Translations under genes and position numbers: made by a program | The notes under the pieces: model-generated | What the model was told of the DNA's origin: nothing | Seen by the model: only the letters and a program-made list of their open reading frames with translations | Databases searched by the model: none | Part shown: piece after piece, positions 1 through 9,197 of the stretch | How positions within the stretch are numbered: position 1 is the first letter of the stretch | How the letters are laid out: every line of letters starts with the position of its first letter | Assembly (NCBI GenBank): GCA_017518735.1 | Contig: JAFWTY010000040.1 | Location: forward strand, 1-64,000 | Length of the DNA: 64,000 nt | Reading direction: 5' to 3' | Origin: Lachnospiraceae bacterium | Lineage (GTDB): Bacteria; Bacillota; Clostridia; Lachnospirales; Lachnospiraceae

Positions 1-1650
1 CAACCAGTCCTCGCTGTTAGCTTCGACTTCTTCCCACTTCTTTCCCCAATCTTTCCGGTTCTTCTCAAGAATTCTTTTGAAATAGAAATCATTTTCCAGA
101 GATTCCACTTCTTTGTTGAAATTCTTGGCACGGATTTTATCGTTAACATCAATCACATCAAGTGGATTGTATCTTACTTCGCTCAGTTCGTCTCTGTACT
201 TAACCGAGCAATAATTCTTGGCATACTCATGAATCGTTCTGTCCCTGACGGTAATATACCCTAACGCATTACGCTGTGCTTCGGTCTTGAGGCCTGTCTT
301 TCTCTCGAAACGCTCATTCAACATCTGCTTCTGGCTCTTAGCCAGCATACCCGGAAGCATCCCTTCTCCCACTTTTCTTACTTCGTCAGGATCAAAATCT
401 TCTCTTTCAAGGCCGGCTTTCAAGCCAAAACCGGCAACACCGAGAATCTGCGAGAGATCTGCCAGAGGCTTATTCCCAACTGAATATTTCGAATTGGTAT
501 GGACTTGGCGAATTGTTATCTGAACACCCTTCTCCAACTGCTTCAAAACCTGAAGGTTCGCCCCGGTCAAGTCCGCCATTCCCTCAATCAAACGATATCT
601 TTCAGCTGTCTCGGCAGATGTATGATCCCTGAAAACCGGTCTGTGCTTGCTTTCATAACGAAGCAACTTCGAACGGAAGGTCTCCATTGCTTTCTTCATT
701 TCATCAAATTTAACTTCATAATCATCCTTTTGCAGAACATTTTTTGCTGCCTGCAGACTTCTCGCTACGTCAATATAGTCCTGCGGTCCCTCAGTCCCGA
801 AAGACGCCCAGTTTGCGTCCTTATCCTTCTGTGTTTCCGATAGAAGTAGCGCATACTGATTCAATTCCTTGACCATCTGCTTTTTCCAGCCAATCACACT
901 TCCGAGCAGGAAATTTCCCTTCTCTCTCATTCCCATTGCATCAAACTCATCATCATTGATCGTTCTTCTGCGCTCTCCCTGTTTGCGTCCGGAAAGGGAA
1001 TAAACTCCCGGCAAGACTTCTTTTACTTCATTGTATTCGTTTCGGAAAGCATCCAGTTTTGACTGGTCAAAATCGCTTAATCTCTTACCATCGTCTTTCT
1101 GTTTTTCCGAATTATCCTTGATATTAATGCTGTTATCATTGGTATTTGTGTTAATATCGTCAATTCTATTAATGTTAATATCGTTATTGATATTATTCAC
1201 ATCAATATCATCGGCGCTGTCATCAAGGGAATTAATATTCTTGATTATATTTTCTTCCGCTTTGTCTTTTTGGTCCTCAATTTTCTTTTCTTTTTGAGCA
1301 TTATTGACAATTTCCAGACACTCAAACGCTTCTTTTACAAATATGGAATAATTCGCCATATTATCTTTCTGGAATAGTTCCATAATGGATTTGATAAATC
1401 TTTCAAAAAGATTGGCTTCATGCCATTCCGTCTTGTCTACGAATTCGGTATCCCTTGCCATATCCTTTTTGGTATATTTCTCAATAAGGAACAATGCATG
1501 TAAGCACTTAAGATCCGTTTCGTTACTCGGATTCCAGCCAAACATTTCAAGTTTTTCACGAAATTCGTCCCATTCCTTCGCCGGTTCCTTCTTTACCTGT
1601 TCCTCAAGTTTTTTAAATTTATCTAATTGCTCTTTTGTAAATCCAGGCAT
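1..1650 (-). CDS. hypothetical protein, partial (C-terminus beyond left edge)
   Basis: I do not recognise this protein. The minus strand is open from an ATG at 1650 to the window edge (550 codons with no stop), preceded by a strong GGAGG ribosome binding site 7 bases upstream. Residues 1-130 are charged and helical in character. Residues about 133-183 are a low-complexity linker rich in Asn, Asp and Ile (runs such as NINND and DDIN). The rest is a charged, probably soluble region with no signal peptide or membrane segment. The overlapping plus-strand frames have no such start signals and look like shadows. The gene is divergent from the diguanylate cyclase at 1811. The reading frame and start are firm; the function is unknown. 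Confidence 0.8.
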   Translation of the reverse strand, partial: MPGFTKEQLDKFKKLEEQVKKEPAKEWDEFREKLEMFGWNPSNETDLKCLHALFLIEKYTKKDMARDTEFVDKTEWHEANLFERFIKSIMELFQKDNMANYSIFVKEAFECLEIVNNAQKEKKIEDQKDKAEENIIKNINSLDDSADDIDVNNINNDININRIDDINTNTNDNSINIKDNSEKQKDDGKRLSDFDQSKLDAFRNEYNEVKEVLPGVYSLSGRKQGERRRTINDDEFDAMGMREKGNFLLGSVIGWKKQMVKELNQYALLLSETQKDKDANWASFGTEGPQDYIDVARSLQAAKNVLQKDDYEVKFDEMKKAMETFRSKLLRYESKHRPVFRDHTSAETAERYRLIEGMADLTGANLQVLKQLEKGVQITIRQVHTNSKYSVGNKPLADLSQILGVAGFGLKAGLEREDFDPDEVRKVGEGMLPGMLAKSQKQMLNERFERKTGLKTEAQRNALGYITVRDRTIHEYAKNYCSVKYRDELSEVRYNPLDVIDVNDKIRAKNFNKEVESLENDFYFKRILEKNRKDWGKKWEEVEANSEDWL

Positions 1651-1783
1651 TTCGTTTCCTCCGATATAATGTCGTTTACATGAGATTTACATGCTACAAA
1701 TGCATAATAGTCTAAACCGTCCAACAGATGTCCAACATATTCCCAAAATACCAAAAAATAATGAAAAATTCTGATTTATCGGT

Positions 1784-1789
1784 TATAAT
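1784..1789 (+). promoter_or_regulatory. candidate -10 box of the diguanylate cyclase gene
   Basis: A perfect TATAAT lies 21 bases before the ATG at 1811, with an AGGGGA ribosome binding site between them. I see no good -35 hexamer at the expected distance, so an activator or an alternative sigma factor may be involved. Confidence 0.45.
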
Positions 1790-1810
1790 ATAAACACTTA
1801 GGGGACTTAT

Positions 1811-2971
1811 ATGACAGAATTTATCAGTAACAATTTTATTCCAATCATCGGAATTCTGATGATGCTTGCAATCATTGCAAAAAACAACAGGCTCCCAAAA
1901 CTGAGAAGAATCTACTTCTATCTCACACTAGCTTCTTTCGCATTGAGCCTGTTTTTTCGTAATGCGGATTACATTACATCCAACTATGAAACCTTTACCG
2001 TCCGAAGAGCTGTTTATTCCGCTTTCGGATACGTATTTCGTACGCTTTTAATCTATTTCACTCTCGGAACGGATTTGGACTTAAGCAAGCCGAAAACACG
2101 CAAAATTTACATTCTGATCGGTCTTCCGATTCTGGTTACGATTTTTGCCGCTTTTTCGGTATTCTTTACCGACAAGGTATATTCCTTTGTTCCTCCGAAC
2201 AGTTTTTTCGCTGGACCATACTCCTGGTTAAACTATGTATCTCTGGTTTTTTATCTGTTCGTTTTTATTTACATAGCCGCAAAAGATTTCATAAAATACA
2301 AAAATCATCGCCATGGCACCATGATTTCCGCCGTACTGGCTCTCATGATTTTTGCCATGCTTTTTGAAAAGTTCGGTTACCGTGCATTCATGTGCGAAAA
2401 TGCCATGACCATGGCGCTTATGCTTTACCTGATCTTCTTCCAGAACAACGATTTCCAGCACCAGCGAAGATCACTGGAACACAAAGCAAGAATCGATGCA
2501 CTTACCGGTCTTTATAACCGTACCGGCTATAATTATCTCGTTGAAGCATTATCGAAAGAAAAAGACTTAATGATCGGACTCTTGGTCCTGGACATTGATA
2601 ATTTCAAGTCCATAAACGATACCTACGGACATGAAACCGGAGATGTCATCCTAAAGAAGGTTGCAGATTTGTTAAAGGTTGCCTTCCGTTCCACAGACTA
2701 TGTCATCCGCCACGGTGGTGACGAATTCGCAGTCATCATGGTCGGCATTACCGACAACCTTGCTTTCGTCGTAAAAAACAAAATCGAAAGCTTGAATGTC
2801 CAGCTCGAAAACCCGATTGACAACGTTCCGAAAACATCCGTCAGTGCCGGACTTGCATTCTCGGAAAATGGCTTCACATCGGACCTGTTCAACCGGGCGG
2901 ACAAAGCACTATATCATGTAAAAGAAACAACCAGACGCGATTGCGCCTTATACGAAGAGCTTCCGGAATAA
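1811..2971 (+). CDS. membrane-bound GGDEF diguanylate cyclase
   Basis: This enzyme should make the second messenger cyclic di-GMP from two GTP at the inner face of the membrane. The first 215 residues hold about six hydrophobic segments, forming a membrane sensor without a recognised ligand domain. The GGDEF domain runs from about residue 225 to the end. The active-site motif GGDEF is intact at residues 302-306, and the inhibitory-site motif RSTD lies at 293-296, exactly five residues upstream, so product feedback inhibition is expected. It is a single-gene unit on the plus strand, with its own -10 box and a terminator that begins inside the coding sequence. A cyclic di-GMP phosphodiesterase of the HD-GYP type is encoded at 56.6-59.9 kb. 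The catalytic call is firm; the signal sensed is unknown. Confidence 0.93.
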   Translation: MTEFISNNFIPIIGILMMLAIIAKNNRLPKLRRIYFYLTLASFALSLFFRNADYITSNYETFTVRRAVYSAFGYVFRTLLIYFTLGTDLDLSKPKTRKIYILIGLPILVTIFAAFSVFFTDKVYSFVPPNSFFAGPYSWLNYVSLVFYLFVFIYIAAKDFIKYKNHRHGTMISAVLALMIFAMLFEKFGYRAFMCENAMTMALMLYLIFFQNNDFQHQRRSLEHKARIDALTGLYNRTGYNYLVEALSKEKDLMIGLLVLDIDNFKSINDTYGHETGDVILKKVADLLKVAFRSTDYVIRHGGDEFAVIMVGITDNLAFVVKNKIESLNVQLENPIDNVPKTSVSAGLAFSENGFTSDLFNRADKALYHVKETTRRDCALYEELPE

Positions 2972-2988
2972 TCCGAAAGCTCTTTTTT
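2956..2988 (+). terminator. intrinsic terminator of the GGDEF gene
   Basis: A 12-bp stem with one mismatch (AGAGCTTCCGGA pairing with TCCGAAAGCTCT) is followed by seven T. The stop codon of the diguanylate cyclase gene lies in the loop. The minus strand lacks a T-run, so it probably works in one direction only. Confidence 0.85.
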
Positions 2989-3023
2989 TAACCTGTATAC
3001 CTAAAACCTAAAAACTATGGAAC

Positions 3024-4124
3024 CTATACATTGAAGCGGAACAGAATCACGTCTCCGTCTTTCACCACATATTCCTTACCTTCCAGGCCTACAAGGCCTT
3101 TTTCTTTTGCAGCTGCGATGGAACCTTCGGTAATCAAAACATCATAAGGCACAACTTCCGCCTTAATGAATCCACGCTCAAAGTCGGTATGAATCTTTCC
3201 GGCTGCCTGAGGAGCCTTGGTACCCTTCTTGATGGTCCATGCACGGCATTCATCCTCTCCCGCGGTTAAGAAACTGATCAGTCCGAGGAGGTCGTAGCTT
3301 TCGGTAACAAGTTTATCGAGGCCTGATGATTTTACACCAAGTTCGTCTAAGTATTCTTTCTTCTCTTCATCGGAGAGATCTGCAAGTTCCTGCTCAATCT
3401 GTGCGCAGATGACCAGTGCTCCGGAGCCCTCTTCTTTCGCGATTTCACGGACTTTCTGCACATATTTGTTGGATGCGCCGTCGTCCGCCAAGTCATCTTC
3501 CGCAACATTGGCCGCATAGATGGTCGGCTTTGCGGTAAGCAAGTTGTAGCCCTTGAATGCTGCTGCCAGATCCTCGTCTTCGGGAACTTCGAAGGAACGG
3601 GCCATTTTGCCTTCTTCCAGGTGAGCTTTAATGGCTTTTAACATCTCCTCTTCCTTGGCTGCTGCCTTATCCATTCTGGCTGCCTTGGCAACCTTGGCAT
3701 TTCTGCGCTCGAGAATTTCGAGATCGGAGAAAATCAGTTCAAGATTGATCGTTTCGATATCTCTTGCAGGATCTACACTCCCTTCCACGTGAATGATGTT
3801 GTCGTCTTCAAAGCAGCGAACCACATGCACGATGGCATCCACTTCACGGATGTTCGCAAGGAACTGGTTTCCGAGTCCTTCGCCCTTACTTGCGCCCTTT
3901 ACAAGTCCCGCAATATCCACAAATTCGATTACGGCGGGAGTAACCTTCTTAGTGTGATACAATTCACCAAGTTTCACGATTCTCTCATCCGGTACCGCTA
4001 CGATTCCGACATTCGGATCGATCGTCGCGAAAGGATAGTTTGCGGATAACGCCCCCGCATTGGTCAGTGAATTGAAAAGTGTACTCTTGCCGACATTCGG
4101 CAAACCGACGATTCCTAATTTCAT
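3024..4124 (-). CDS. ychF: redox-regulated ATPase YchF
   Basis: This is a conserved Obg-family P-loop protein that prefers ATP, binds ribosomes and affects translation and stress responses. The P-loop GLPNVGKST lies near residue 7, followed by the G3 region [17 protein letters not shown] and a C-terminal TGS domain ending in RFNV. At 366 residues it has the family's usual length. The ATG at 4124 has an AGGAG site about ten bases upstream. The gene converges with the GGDEF gene and follows the solute-binding protein gene, but it has its own candidate promoter in the gap. The identification is firm. Confidence 0.97.
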   Translation of the reverse strand: MKLGIVGLPNVGKSTLFNSLTNAGALSANYPFATIDPNVGIVAVPDERIVKLGELYHTKKVTPAVIEFVDIAGLVKGASKGEGLGNQFLANIREVDAIVHVVRCFEDDNIIHVEGSVDPARDIETINLELIFSDLEILERRNAKVAKAARMDKAAAKEEEMLKAIKAHLEEGKMARSFEVPEDEDLAAAFKGYNLLTAKPTIYAANVAEDDLADDGASNKYVQKVREIAKEEGSGALVICAQIEQELADLSDEEKKEYLDELGVKSSGLDKLVTESYDLLGLISFLTAGEDECRAWTIKKGTKAPQAAGKIHTDFERGFIKAEVVPYDVLITEGSIAAAKEKGLVGLEGKEYVVKDGDVILFRFNV

Positions 4125-4217
4125 TTTTCTAATATCTCCTTTAAATTGCCTCTATTTCAATATTTCCCGAATAATCAACCAAAAAGGTGTCACATTTGGT
4201 GTTACATCACTTTGAGT

Positions 4218-4246
4218 ATTATAAATAGTTATACCTTTGTTTGCAA
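4218..4246 (-). promoter_or_regulatory. candidate sigma-A promoter of ychF
   Basis: On the minus strand, TTGCAA (4246-4241) and TATAAT (4223-4218) are separated by exactly 17 bases. It would give a leader of about 85 bases before ychF. It lies just after the stop of the upstream solute-binding protein gene, where I see no terminator. Confidence 0.55.
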
Positions 4247-4251
4247 ACAGA

Positions 4252-5559
4252 TTATTTTCCAAATGTTCCGTAACCTTTCACGGCTTCATCTATGGTCATG
4301 GTACCGGTTCCGACACCGTAAACGGCCTGTCTGAACTGTTTAACCGCCTCCTCCGACAAACCGAATTCTTCAGGCGATAATATTCTGTCTTCCGAAACAT
4401 TTCCGAATGCAGCATACATACTGTTAAAGGACAAATCCTTGGTCGGAGACATAAGCCCCTTCTTCTGTGCCATATTGCTCAGTTCCTCCGAACGGATCAA
4501 AAACTTCATAAACTCGTTTGCCGCATCAAGATTTTTGCTTTCTTTGTTGACGGAAAACTGCAGATTCGGCAAATCAAGGAAATATGCACCGTCATCCGCC
4601 AAAGGAAGCGGAACGAAGGAGTATTCAAAAGGGTTCGCAATGAAGGCCTCGGAGCGGCTCTCACGTTTTTCGGTTCCGGAAACGGTATCGCCGGAAGCGG
4701 TCATCATAGGTACATCCCCTTCAAAGAAGCGAAGAATCACGGCATCATAATTGTTCTCGATTTCTGCACAGGCATCGAGATTCACACAACCGTCGTTTAT
4801 GAACTGCTTCATCCTCTCAAGGGTGGGACGCATATACTCTCCTGCCTCGGGATCCATGTCATTCAGTTTGTTAACGGCATCTACATCATACGCTATGGTT
4901 CCGCAGAAATACGGGTAACTTGCCAACGTAAATAACGATGTCGTTTCTTCGTTGGAGAATCCCATCAGCGGATTCTCATATCCTTTCGCACGGAGGATGT
5001 CACAGGCTTCAACCAGCTCATCATATGTCGTGGGGACTTTCAGTCCTTCTTTTTCAAAAAGGGTATTGTTTACCAGCATTCCATAGGTATTTGAAAAAAC
5101 CGGAACCATCGGAAGCTTGCCGTCATCCGTCTTCAGAAGGATATTGCTGCGGATACAGTTTAAATTGATATCCAGTGAGGAATCCGCAAGATCCTCTGCA
5201 TGGTCAATGGAAGACTGATACTGCTCTCTTCCGTACATCCAGGAATAATTTACATAGATGTCGGGCGCATCGTTTCCGTTTAAGACCGTGCCAATCATAT
5301 TGTTATAATCGTCAATCTTCGTATACGTCAGTTTCACGTTGGGATAATACTCATTGAATCGGTCAAATTCCGCCTCAAGAGCCTCAAAGTTGTCGTAACC
5401 GCCGGCAATTTTGATTTCACAGCTGATTGAAGTGTCCAAAGAAGGCTTAAATTCTTTTTCCACTTCTTCCTGCTTGGTCTTGCCGCATGCGGTCAGTCCC
5501 ATAATCATCCCTAAGGACAAAACCATACACATTGTTTTTTTCACAATCCTCTTTTTCAT
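4252..5559 (-). CDS. extracellular solute-binding lipoprotein, family 1 (sugar-type)
   Basis: This is a lipid-anchored extracellular binding protein of the carbohydrate ABC-transporter type. A lipoprotein signal peptide ends in LTAC, with the lipidated Cys at residue 25. The body has the family 1 pattern, with YPNVKLTY near residue 60 and repeated aromatic patches. The gene overlaps the stop of the hybrid histidine kinase gene by four bases (ATGA), so the two are translationally coupled. No permease or ATPase for sugar import is encoded nearby. I infer that it may present a ligand to the coupled sensor kinase, or serve a transporter encoded elsewhere. The ligand cannot be told from the sequence. 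Confidence 0.88.
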   Translation of the reverse strand: MKKRIVKKTMCMVLSLGMIMGLTACGKTKQEEVEKEFKPSLDTSISCEIKIAGGYDNFEALEAEFDRFNEYYPNVKLTYTKIDDYNNMIGTVLNGNDAPDIYVNYSWMYGREQYQSSIDHAEDLADSSLDINLNCIRSNILLKTDDGKLPMVPVFSNTYGMLVNNTLFEKEGLKVPTTYDELVEACDILRAKGYENPLMGFSNEETTSLFTLASYPYFCGTIAYDVDAVNKLNDMDPEAGEYMRPTLERMKQFINDGCVNLDACAEIENNYDAVILRFFEGDVPMMTASGDTVSGTEKRESRSEAFIANPFEYSFVPLPLADDGAYFLDLPNLQFSVNKESKNLDAANEFMKFLIRSEELSNMAQKKGLMSPTKDLSFNSMYAAFGNVSEDRILSPEEFGLSEEAVKQFRQAVYGVGTGTMTIDEAVKGYGTFGK

Positions 5560-8096
5560 GATTCTTTCCTTCCTTCCCGAATTCTTCTAATCTCTTTAAT
5601 TACCAATTTGATATCGATGGGTTTTGCAATATGTCCATTCATTCCCGCGTTCAAGCATTCGGTGACATTTTCGGAAAAAGCGTCTGCCGTCATGGCAACA
5701 ATCGGAATCGAAGCTGCCCAGGGATTCTCCAGTTTCCGGATTGCTCTCGTTGCATCCAGACCATTCATCTCCGGCATCTGAATATCCATGAAAACCAGTT
5801 CGTAACTGTCTTTTTCCGCCTCGCGGATCATATCCACACAGACACGTCCGTTCTCCGCACGGTCGGTGGTGATTCCGAACATCGTAAGCATGGCGGAAAT
5901 AATCTCCCAGTTGATATCATTGTCCTCTGCCACCAGAATGTGTAAGCCCTGCAGATCGGAATAATCATCTTCCGGCTCCAGAGATTTGGACTCTTTTCCG
6001 ATAAGATTGTTGATTTTATCATAGAGCGTGGACTTAAAAAGCGGTTTGCTGACGAAACCGTTTGCTCCGGCCTCTTTTGCTTTGTCTTCAATATCCGACC
6101 AGTCATATGCGGAAATCAGCAAGATCGGAACACCGGTATCAATCTCCGAGCGGATTCGGTTGATGGTCTCTATACCGTCAATTCCCGGCATCTTCCAGTC
6201 CACGATGATTACATCATAATCCTTTCCGGAAAGATGCCTGTGTTCAATCATACCAAGTGCTTCAAGACCGCTTCGTGCCTGCTCCGCATTGGCTCCAAGA
6301 GACTCAATGGTGTCAACGGATGTCTCAAGCATGATTTCATCGTCATCCACGATCAGAATGTCAATGTGGTCAAGCTGCATATCTTCCCTCTGCCTGTCGG
6401 CCACGGGAATATCCAGTACCACGGTAAATGTGGTTCCCTTTCCCTGTTCGCTCTCACATTCAATTGTTCCACCCATCAGTTCAACCATCTGCTTTGTGAT
6501 GGCTAAACCAAGACCGGTTCCCTGAATGCTGTTGACACGGCTGTCAATCTGCCTGGAGAAAGGCTGATACATTGTCTCAATGAATTCCGGGCTCATGCCG
6601 ATACCCGTATCCGACACAACATAGACCAAACGTACACAGCCGGAAGACGGACTTTCTTCCTCGCGAAGGTCCACGCAGACACTACCACCGGGTTCCGTAT
6701 ATTTGATCGCATTGGAAAGGATATTGATATAAATCTGGTTCAGACGAAGCTGGTCCGTATATAAGTATTCTTTTTCCATCCGGTTGATATGGAAACTGAA
6801 TTCAATATTTTTTTCCTTAATCATCGGCTGCGAAATGTTCACGAGATTCTCAACCGTTTCCACAATGGAGAAGGTCAGGGGACTTAATTTCAGTTTTCCG
6901 CTCTCCACCTTCGAAATATCCAGAATGTCGTTGATCAAAGTCAGCAAATGATTGCTTGCAAGCGAAATCTTACGAAGACTCTCCTCCGTCGACTCTACGT
7001 CTCCGAGATTCTTCTCCGCAATGGCCGTAAAACCTATGATGGCATTCATGGGAGTTCGAATGTCGTGAGACATTGTGGAAAGGAAATCGGTTTTTGCCTT
7101 GTTCGCGGAATCTGCCTCCTTTGCCGTAGACATAAGCCGCTTATTCAAAAACATCATATAGATCATGTCAATGATAAACAAAATCAGCAATCCGGCAGAC
7201 ACAGCTCCGATCAGCAACCAGTTTTCTTTTTCTTCCTTTAGATCCTTCGCCGGTACAAAACCAAGCAGTGTCCATCCGGAGGTAGCTTCCACGGGAGAAT
7301 ACGAAAGAATACACTCTTCCCCGTGTGAATTCAGCATCGAAACGGAACCCGTCGATGATGTGATTTTATTGAATAACTGTTTTGCGGAATCAGGATCGGT
7401 TGTGTTATAGGAATTGTAAAATTCAAAAAAATTGGAATTTTTAAAACTGCTTCCCTTGAGGATATAGTTACCGTCGGCATCAATCATGGACAGTTCGGCA
7501 TTTACAAGTTCCGTCTGCGGGAAAACCCATTTCTGTTCCAATTCCGAAACAGGAATAACACGCATCAGAATCGTGGTTTTGGATGTTTTGCTTTCGGAAT
7601 CGATCAGAGTAATCGTGTTGCAAAAAGCCAGCGACTGTTCGCCGTTCATGGGATTGGTGTAGGCACGGGTGATGTTAATCGCCTCTCCGATTTCATCACT
7701 CCATTTCATGTTTTTCAAAAGGTCCACGCGTTCATAGGAAACCGCATAGTCATTGGCTGTTCCCTGTTTCGGGCGCGTGGAAAGGCCCGTGAGCGTATCA
7801 CGGAAGACCAGATGTGCCGATGTATTTGCAAGCACATGTGAGGATCTGATATACTCGGTTGCCTCTTCCATGGTCATGCTTTGATTGTTAATATAGCGTG
7901 CCCATACATCGCAGACTCTCTGCTCACCTTCCAGATAGTTCTCCGTCACCTGCTCCATGGTAACCGTTGTGTTCTCAAAGTGTTCAACCTGCCTTTGGTA
8001 AGAATCCCCGCTTGCGATTCTTGTATAGAGAACAACGAAGGTCAGTATGGCAGCCATAATGATTACGTTGACTATGATAATGAAAGTTTTTTTCAT
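5556..8096 (-). CDS. hybrid sensor histidine kinase with two receiver domains
   Basis: This is a membrane-bound phosphorelay kinase. From the N-terminus it has a membrane segment (about 3-24), an extracellular Cache-like region of about 260 residues, a second membrane segment (about 290-312), a dimerisation/phosphoacceptor domain with His344 in MSHDIRTPMNAI, a HATPase domain with the GTGLGL motif, and two receiver domains with phosphoacceptor Asp near 633 (VDWKMPG) and 771 (MDIQMPE). No DNA-binding output or Hpt domain is present. An upstream in-frame TTG at 8129 exists, but ATG 8096 has a GAGGAAAA site and starts a cleaner membrane segment. The gene follows a polysaccharide export cluster by 36 bases and is coupled to a solute-binding protein, so it may sense an extracellular carbohydrate (inference). 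Confidence 0.93.
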   Translation of the reverse strand: MKKTFIIIVNVIIMAAILTFVVLYTRIASGDSYQRQVEHFENTTVTMEQVTENYLEGEQRVCDVWARYINNQSMTMEEATEYIRSSHVLANTSAHLVFRDTLTGLSTRPKQGTANDYAVSYERVDLLKNMKWSDEIGEAINITRAYTNPMNGEQSLAFCNTITLIDSESKTSKTTILMRVIPVSELEQKWVFPQTELVNAELSMIDADGNYILKGSSFKNSNFFEFYNSYNTTDPDSAKQLFNKITSSTGSVSMLNSHGEECILSYSPVEATSGWTLLGFVPAKDLKEEKENWLLIGAVSAGLLILFIIDMIYMMFLNKRLMSTAKEADSANKAKTDFLSTMSHDIRTPMNAIIGFTAIAEKNLGDVESTEESLRKISLASNHLLTLINDILDISKVESGKLKLSPLTFSIVETVENLVNISQPMIKEKNIEFSFHINRMEKEYLYTDQLRLNQIYINILSNAIKYTEPGGSVCVDLREEESPSSGCVRLVYVVSDTGIGMSPEFIETMYQPFSRQIDSRVNSIQGTGLGLAITKQMVELMGGTIECESEQGKGTTFTVVLDIPVADRQREDMQLDHIDILIVDDDEIMLETSVDTIESLGANAEQARSGLEALGMIEHRHLSGKDYDVIIVDWKMPGIDGIETINRIRSEIDTGVPILLISAYDWSDIEDKAKEAGANGFVSKPLFKSTLYDKINNLIGKESKSLEPEDDYSDLQGLHILVAEDNDINWEIISAMLTMFGITTDRAENGRVCVDMIREAEKDSYELVFMDIQMPEMNGLDATRAIRKLENPWAASIPIVAMTADAFSENVTECLNAGMNGHIAKPIDIKLVIKEIRRIREGRKES

Positions 8097-8132
8097 ACTT
8101 TGTTTTCCTCGTTGCTTCCGCTGTTCCAAATT

Positions 8133-9191
8133 TTAGGATTCTTTATAGTACTCATTGTCGTTTGAATAATTGCCATTATCTATGATATGCAAATACTCAT
8201 ATTCTTCGTTTCTGCTGTGCTTGTAAAGATTACTCAGAAAACCTACCGATGATTTTCCCGCAACCAGGCCGTCACAAAGGCTCAGGGTATACATATCCCT
8301 GGCAATTTCAAGTCCCAGAAGATAACGATGGTTTTTTCTGTTTTCGGTACTGAATGCCACCGATTCATCTCCGTCGCTTCGATACACATTCTCGTGGATC
8401 AATATCGGTGTATCCGGTAACGCCTTACGGATTCTGTCGCATGCTTCGGCATCATCCGTTGCCAGAAAAACAGCCTCAAACTTTCCGGTATCCATTGCCT
8501 TCCTGATTTCTTCTATCGTCTGATCCTCATCCACATAGACCGGGTGCCGGTTATAGCCTTTTTTGTAATCGGTTCCGCGAAAATGCACACCGAGTACCTT
8601 TCCACCCTTTTCCTTTATCGGTTTTAAAAGATCCGACGCTTCCTTTACAACAGAAGGTTTTAACACCATGTATTCTCTGATTATCGGAGAACATACATTA
8701 AACAATTTTACATCGTGATAATTCTCTTCGTCATATGCGCCATAATGATATTTTTCCCGGATTTCGTTCATGTGATAATAATTGCTGTAACATACATGTA
8801 ACGCCCGATTCTCATCATAATCATCACTTTTTACAAAATAGTATTCCCAGGGATTTGCGATTTCCCTGCTCATTTCCTCGTCATAATAGGCAAATTCTTT
8901 TGTCAGCCGGATCACCGGTGCAAATCCATGCTGTGTGGCATAAATCAGGCGGCAAAGGACAAAACCCACAGTGGCGCAAAAACCGTCAACACCGGAGTTT
9001 TCTTTAATAACATAGATTATTTTTCCGTAATCCTCATCCCCGTTATGACGAATTTGAATCGTATCGGCCTTCTCATCAAACGCCGATACTTTTTGAATGT
9101 AGTTTTCGTCTCTTCGAATTACACGCTTCAGCGTTCGCAAAAGCAGTATAAAACCCGAACTCTTGTGGGGATTGTTTCCTTTTTCGCCCAT
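8133..9191 (-). CDS. fucosyltransferase-like glycosyltransferase
   Basis: This 352-residue cytoplasmic protein probably transfers a sugar during surface glycan assembly. The key motif is VHFRGTDYK at about residue 205, which resembles the HxRxxD nucleotide-sugar motif of NodZ/FUT8-type and O-fucosyltransferase-like GT-B enzymes. It is followed by an FLATDD motif and, near the C-terminus, a stretch resembling the conserved C-terminal fucosyltransferase motif (VAGKSSVGFLSNL). Its start lies six bases after the Wzt-type ATPase gene, with a GGAG site, so it belongs to the export operon. The donor sugar cannot be fixed from sequence alone; GDP-fucose is a family-based guess. Confidence 0.62.
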   Translation of the reverse strand: MGEKGNNPHKSSGFILLLRTLKRVIRRDENYIQKVSAFDEKADTIQIRHNGDEDYGKIIYVIKENSGVDGFCATVGFVLCRLIYATQHGFAPVIRLTKEFAYYDEEMSREIANPWEYYFVKSDDYDENRALHVCYSNYYHMNEIREKYHYGAYDEENYHDVKLFNVCSPIIREYMVLKPSVVKEASDLLKPIKEKGGKVLGVHFRGTDYKKGYNRHPVYVDEDQTIEEIRKAMDTGKFEAVFLATDDAEACDRIRKALPDTPILIHENVYRSDGDESVAFSTENRKNHRYLLGLEIARDMYTLSLCDGLVAGKSSVGFLSNLYKHSRNEEYEYLHIIDNGNYSNDNEYYKES

Positions 9192-9197
9192 CTTCTA

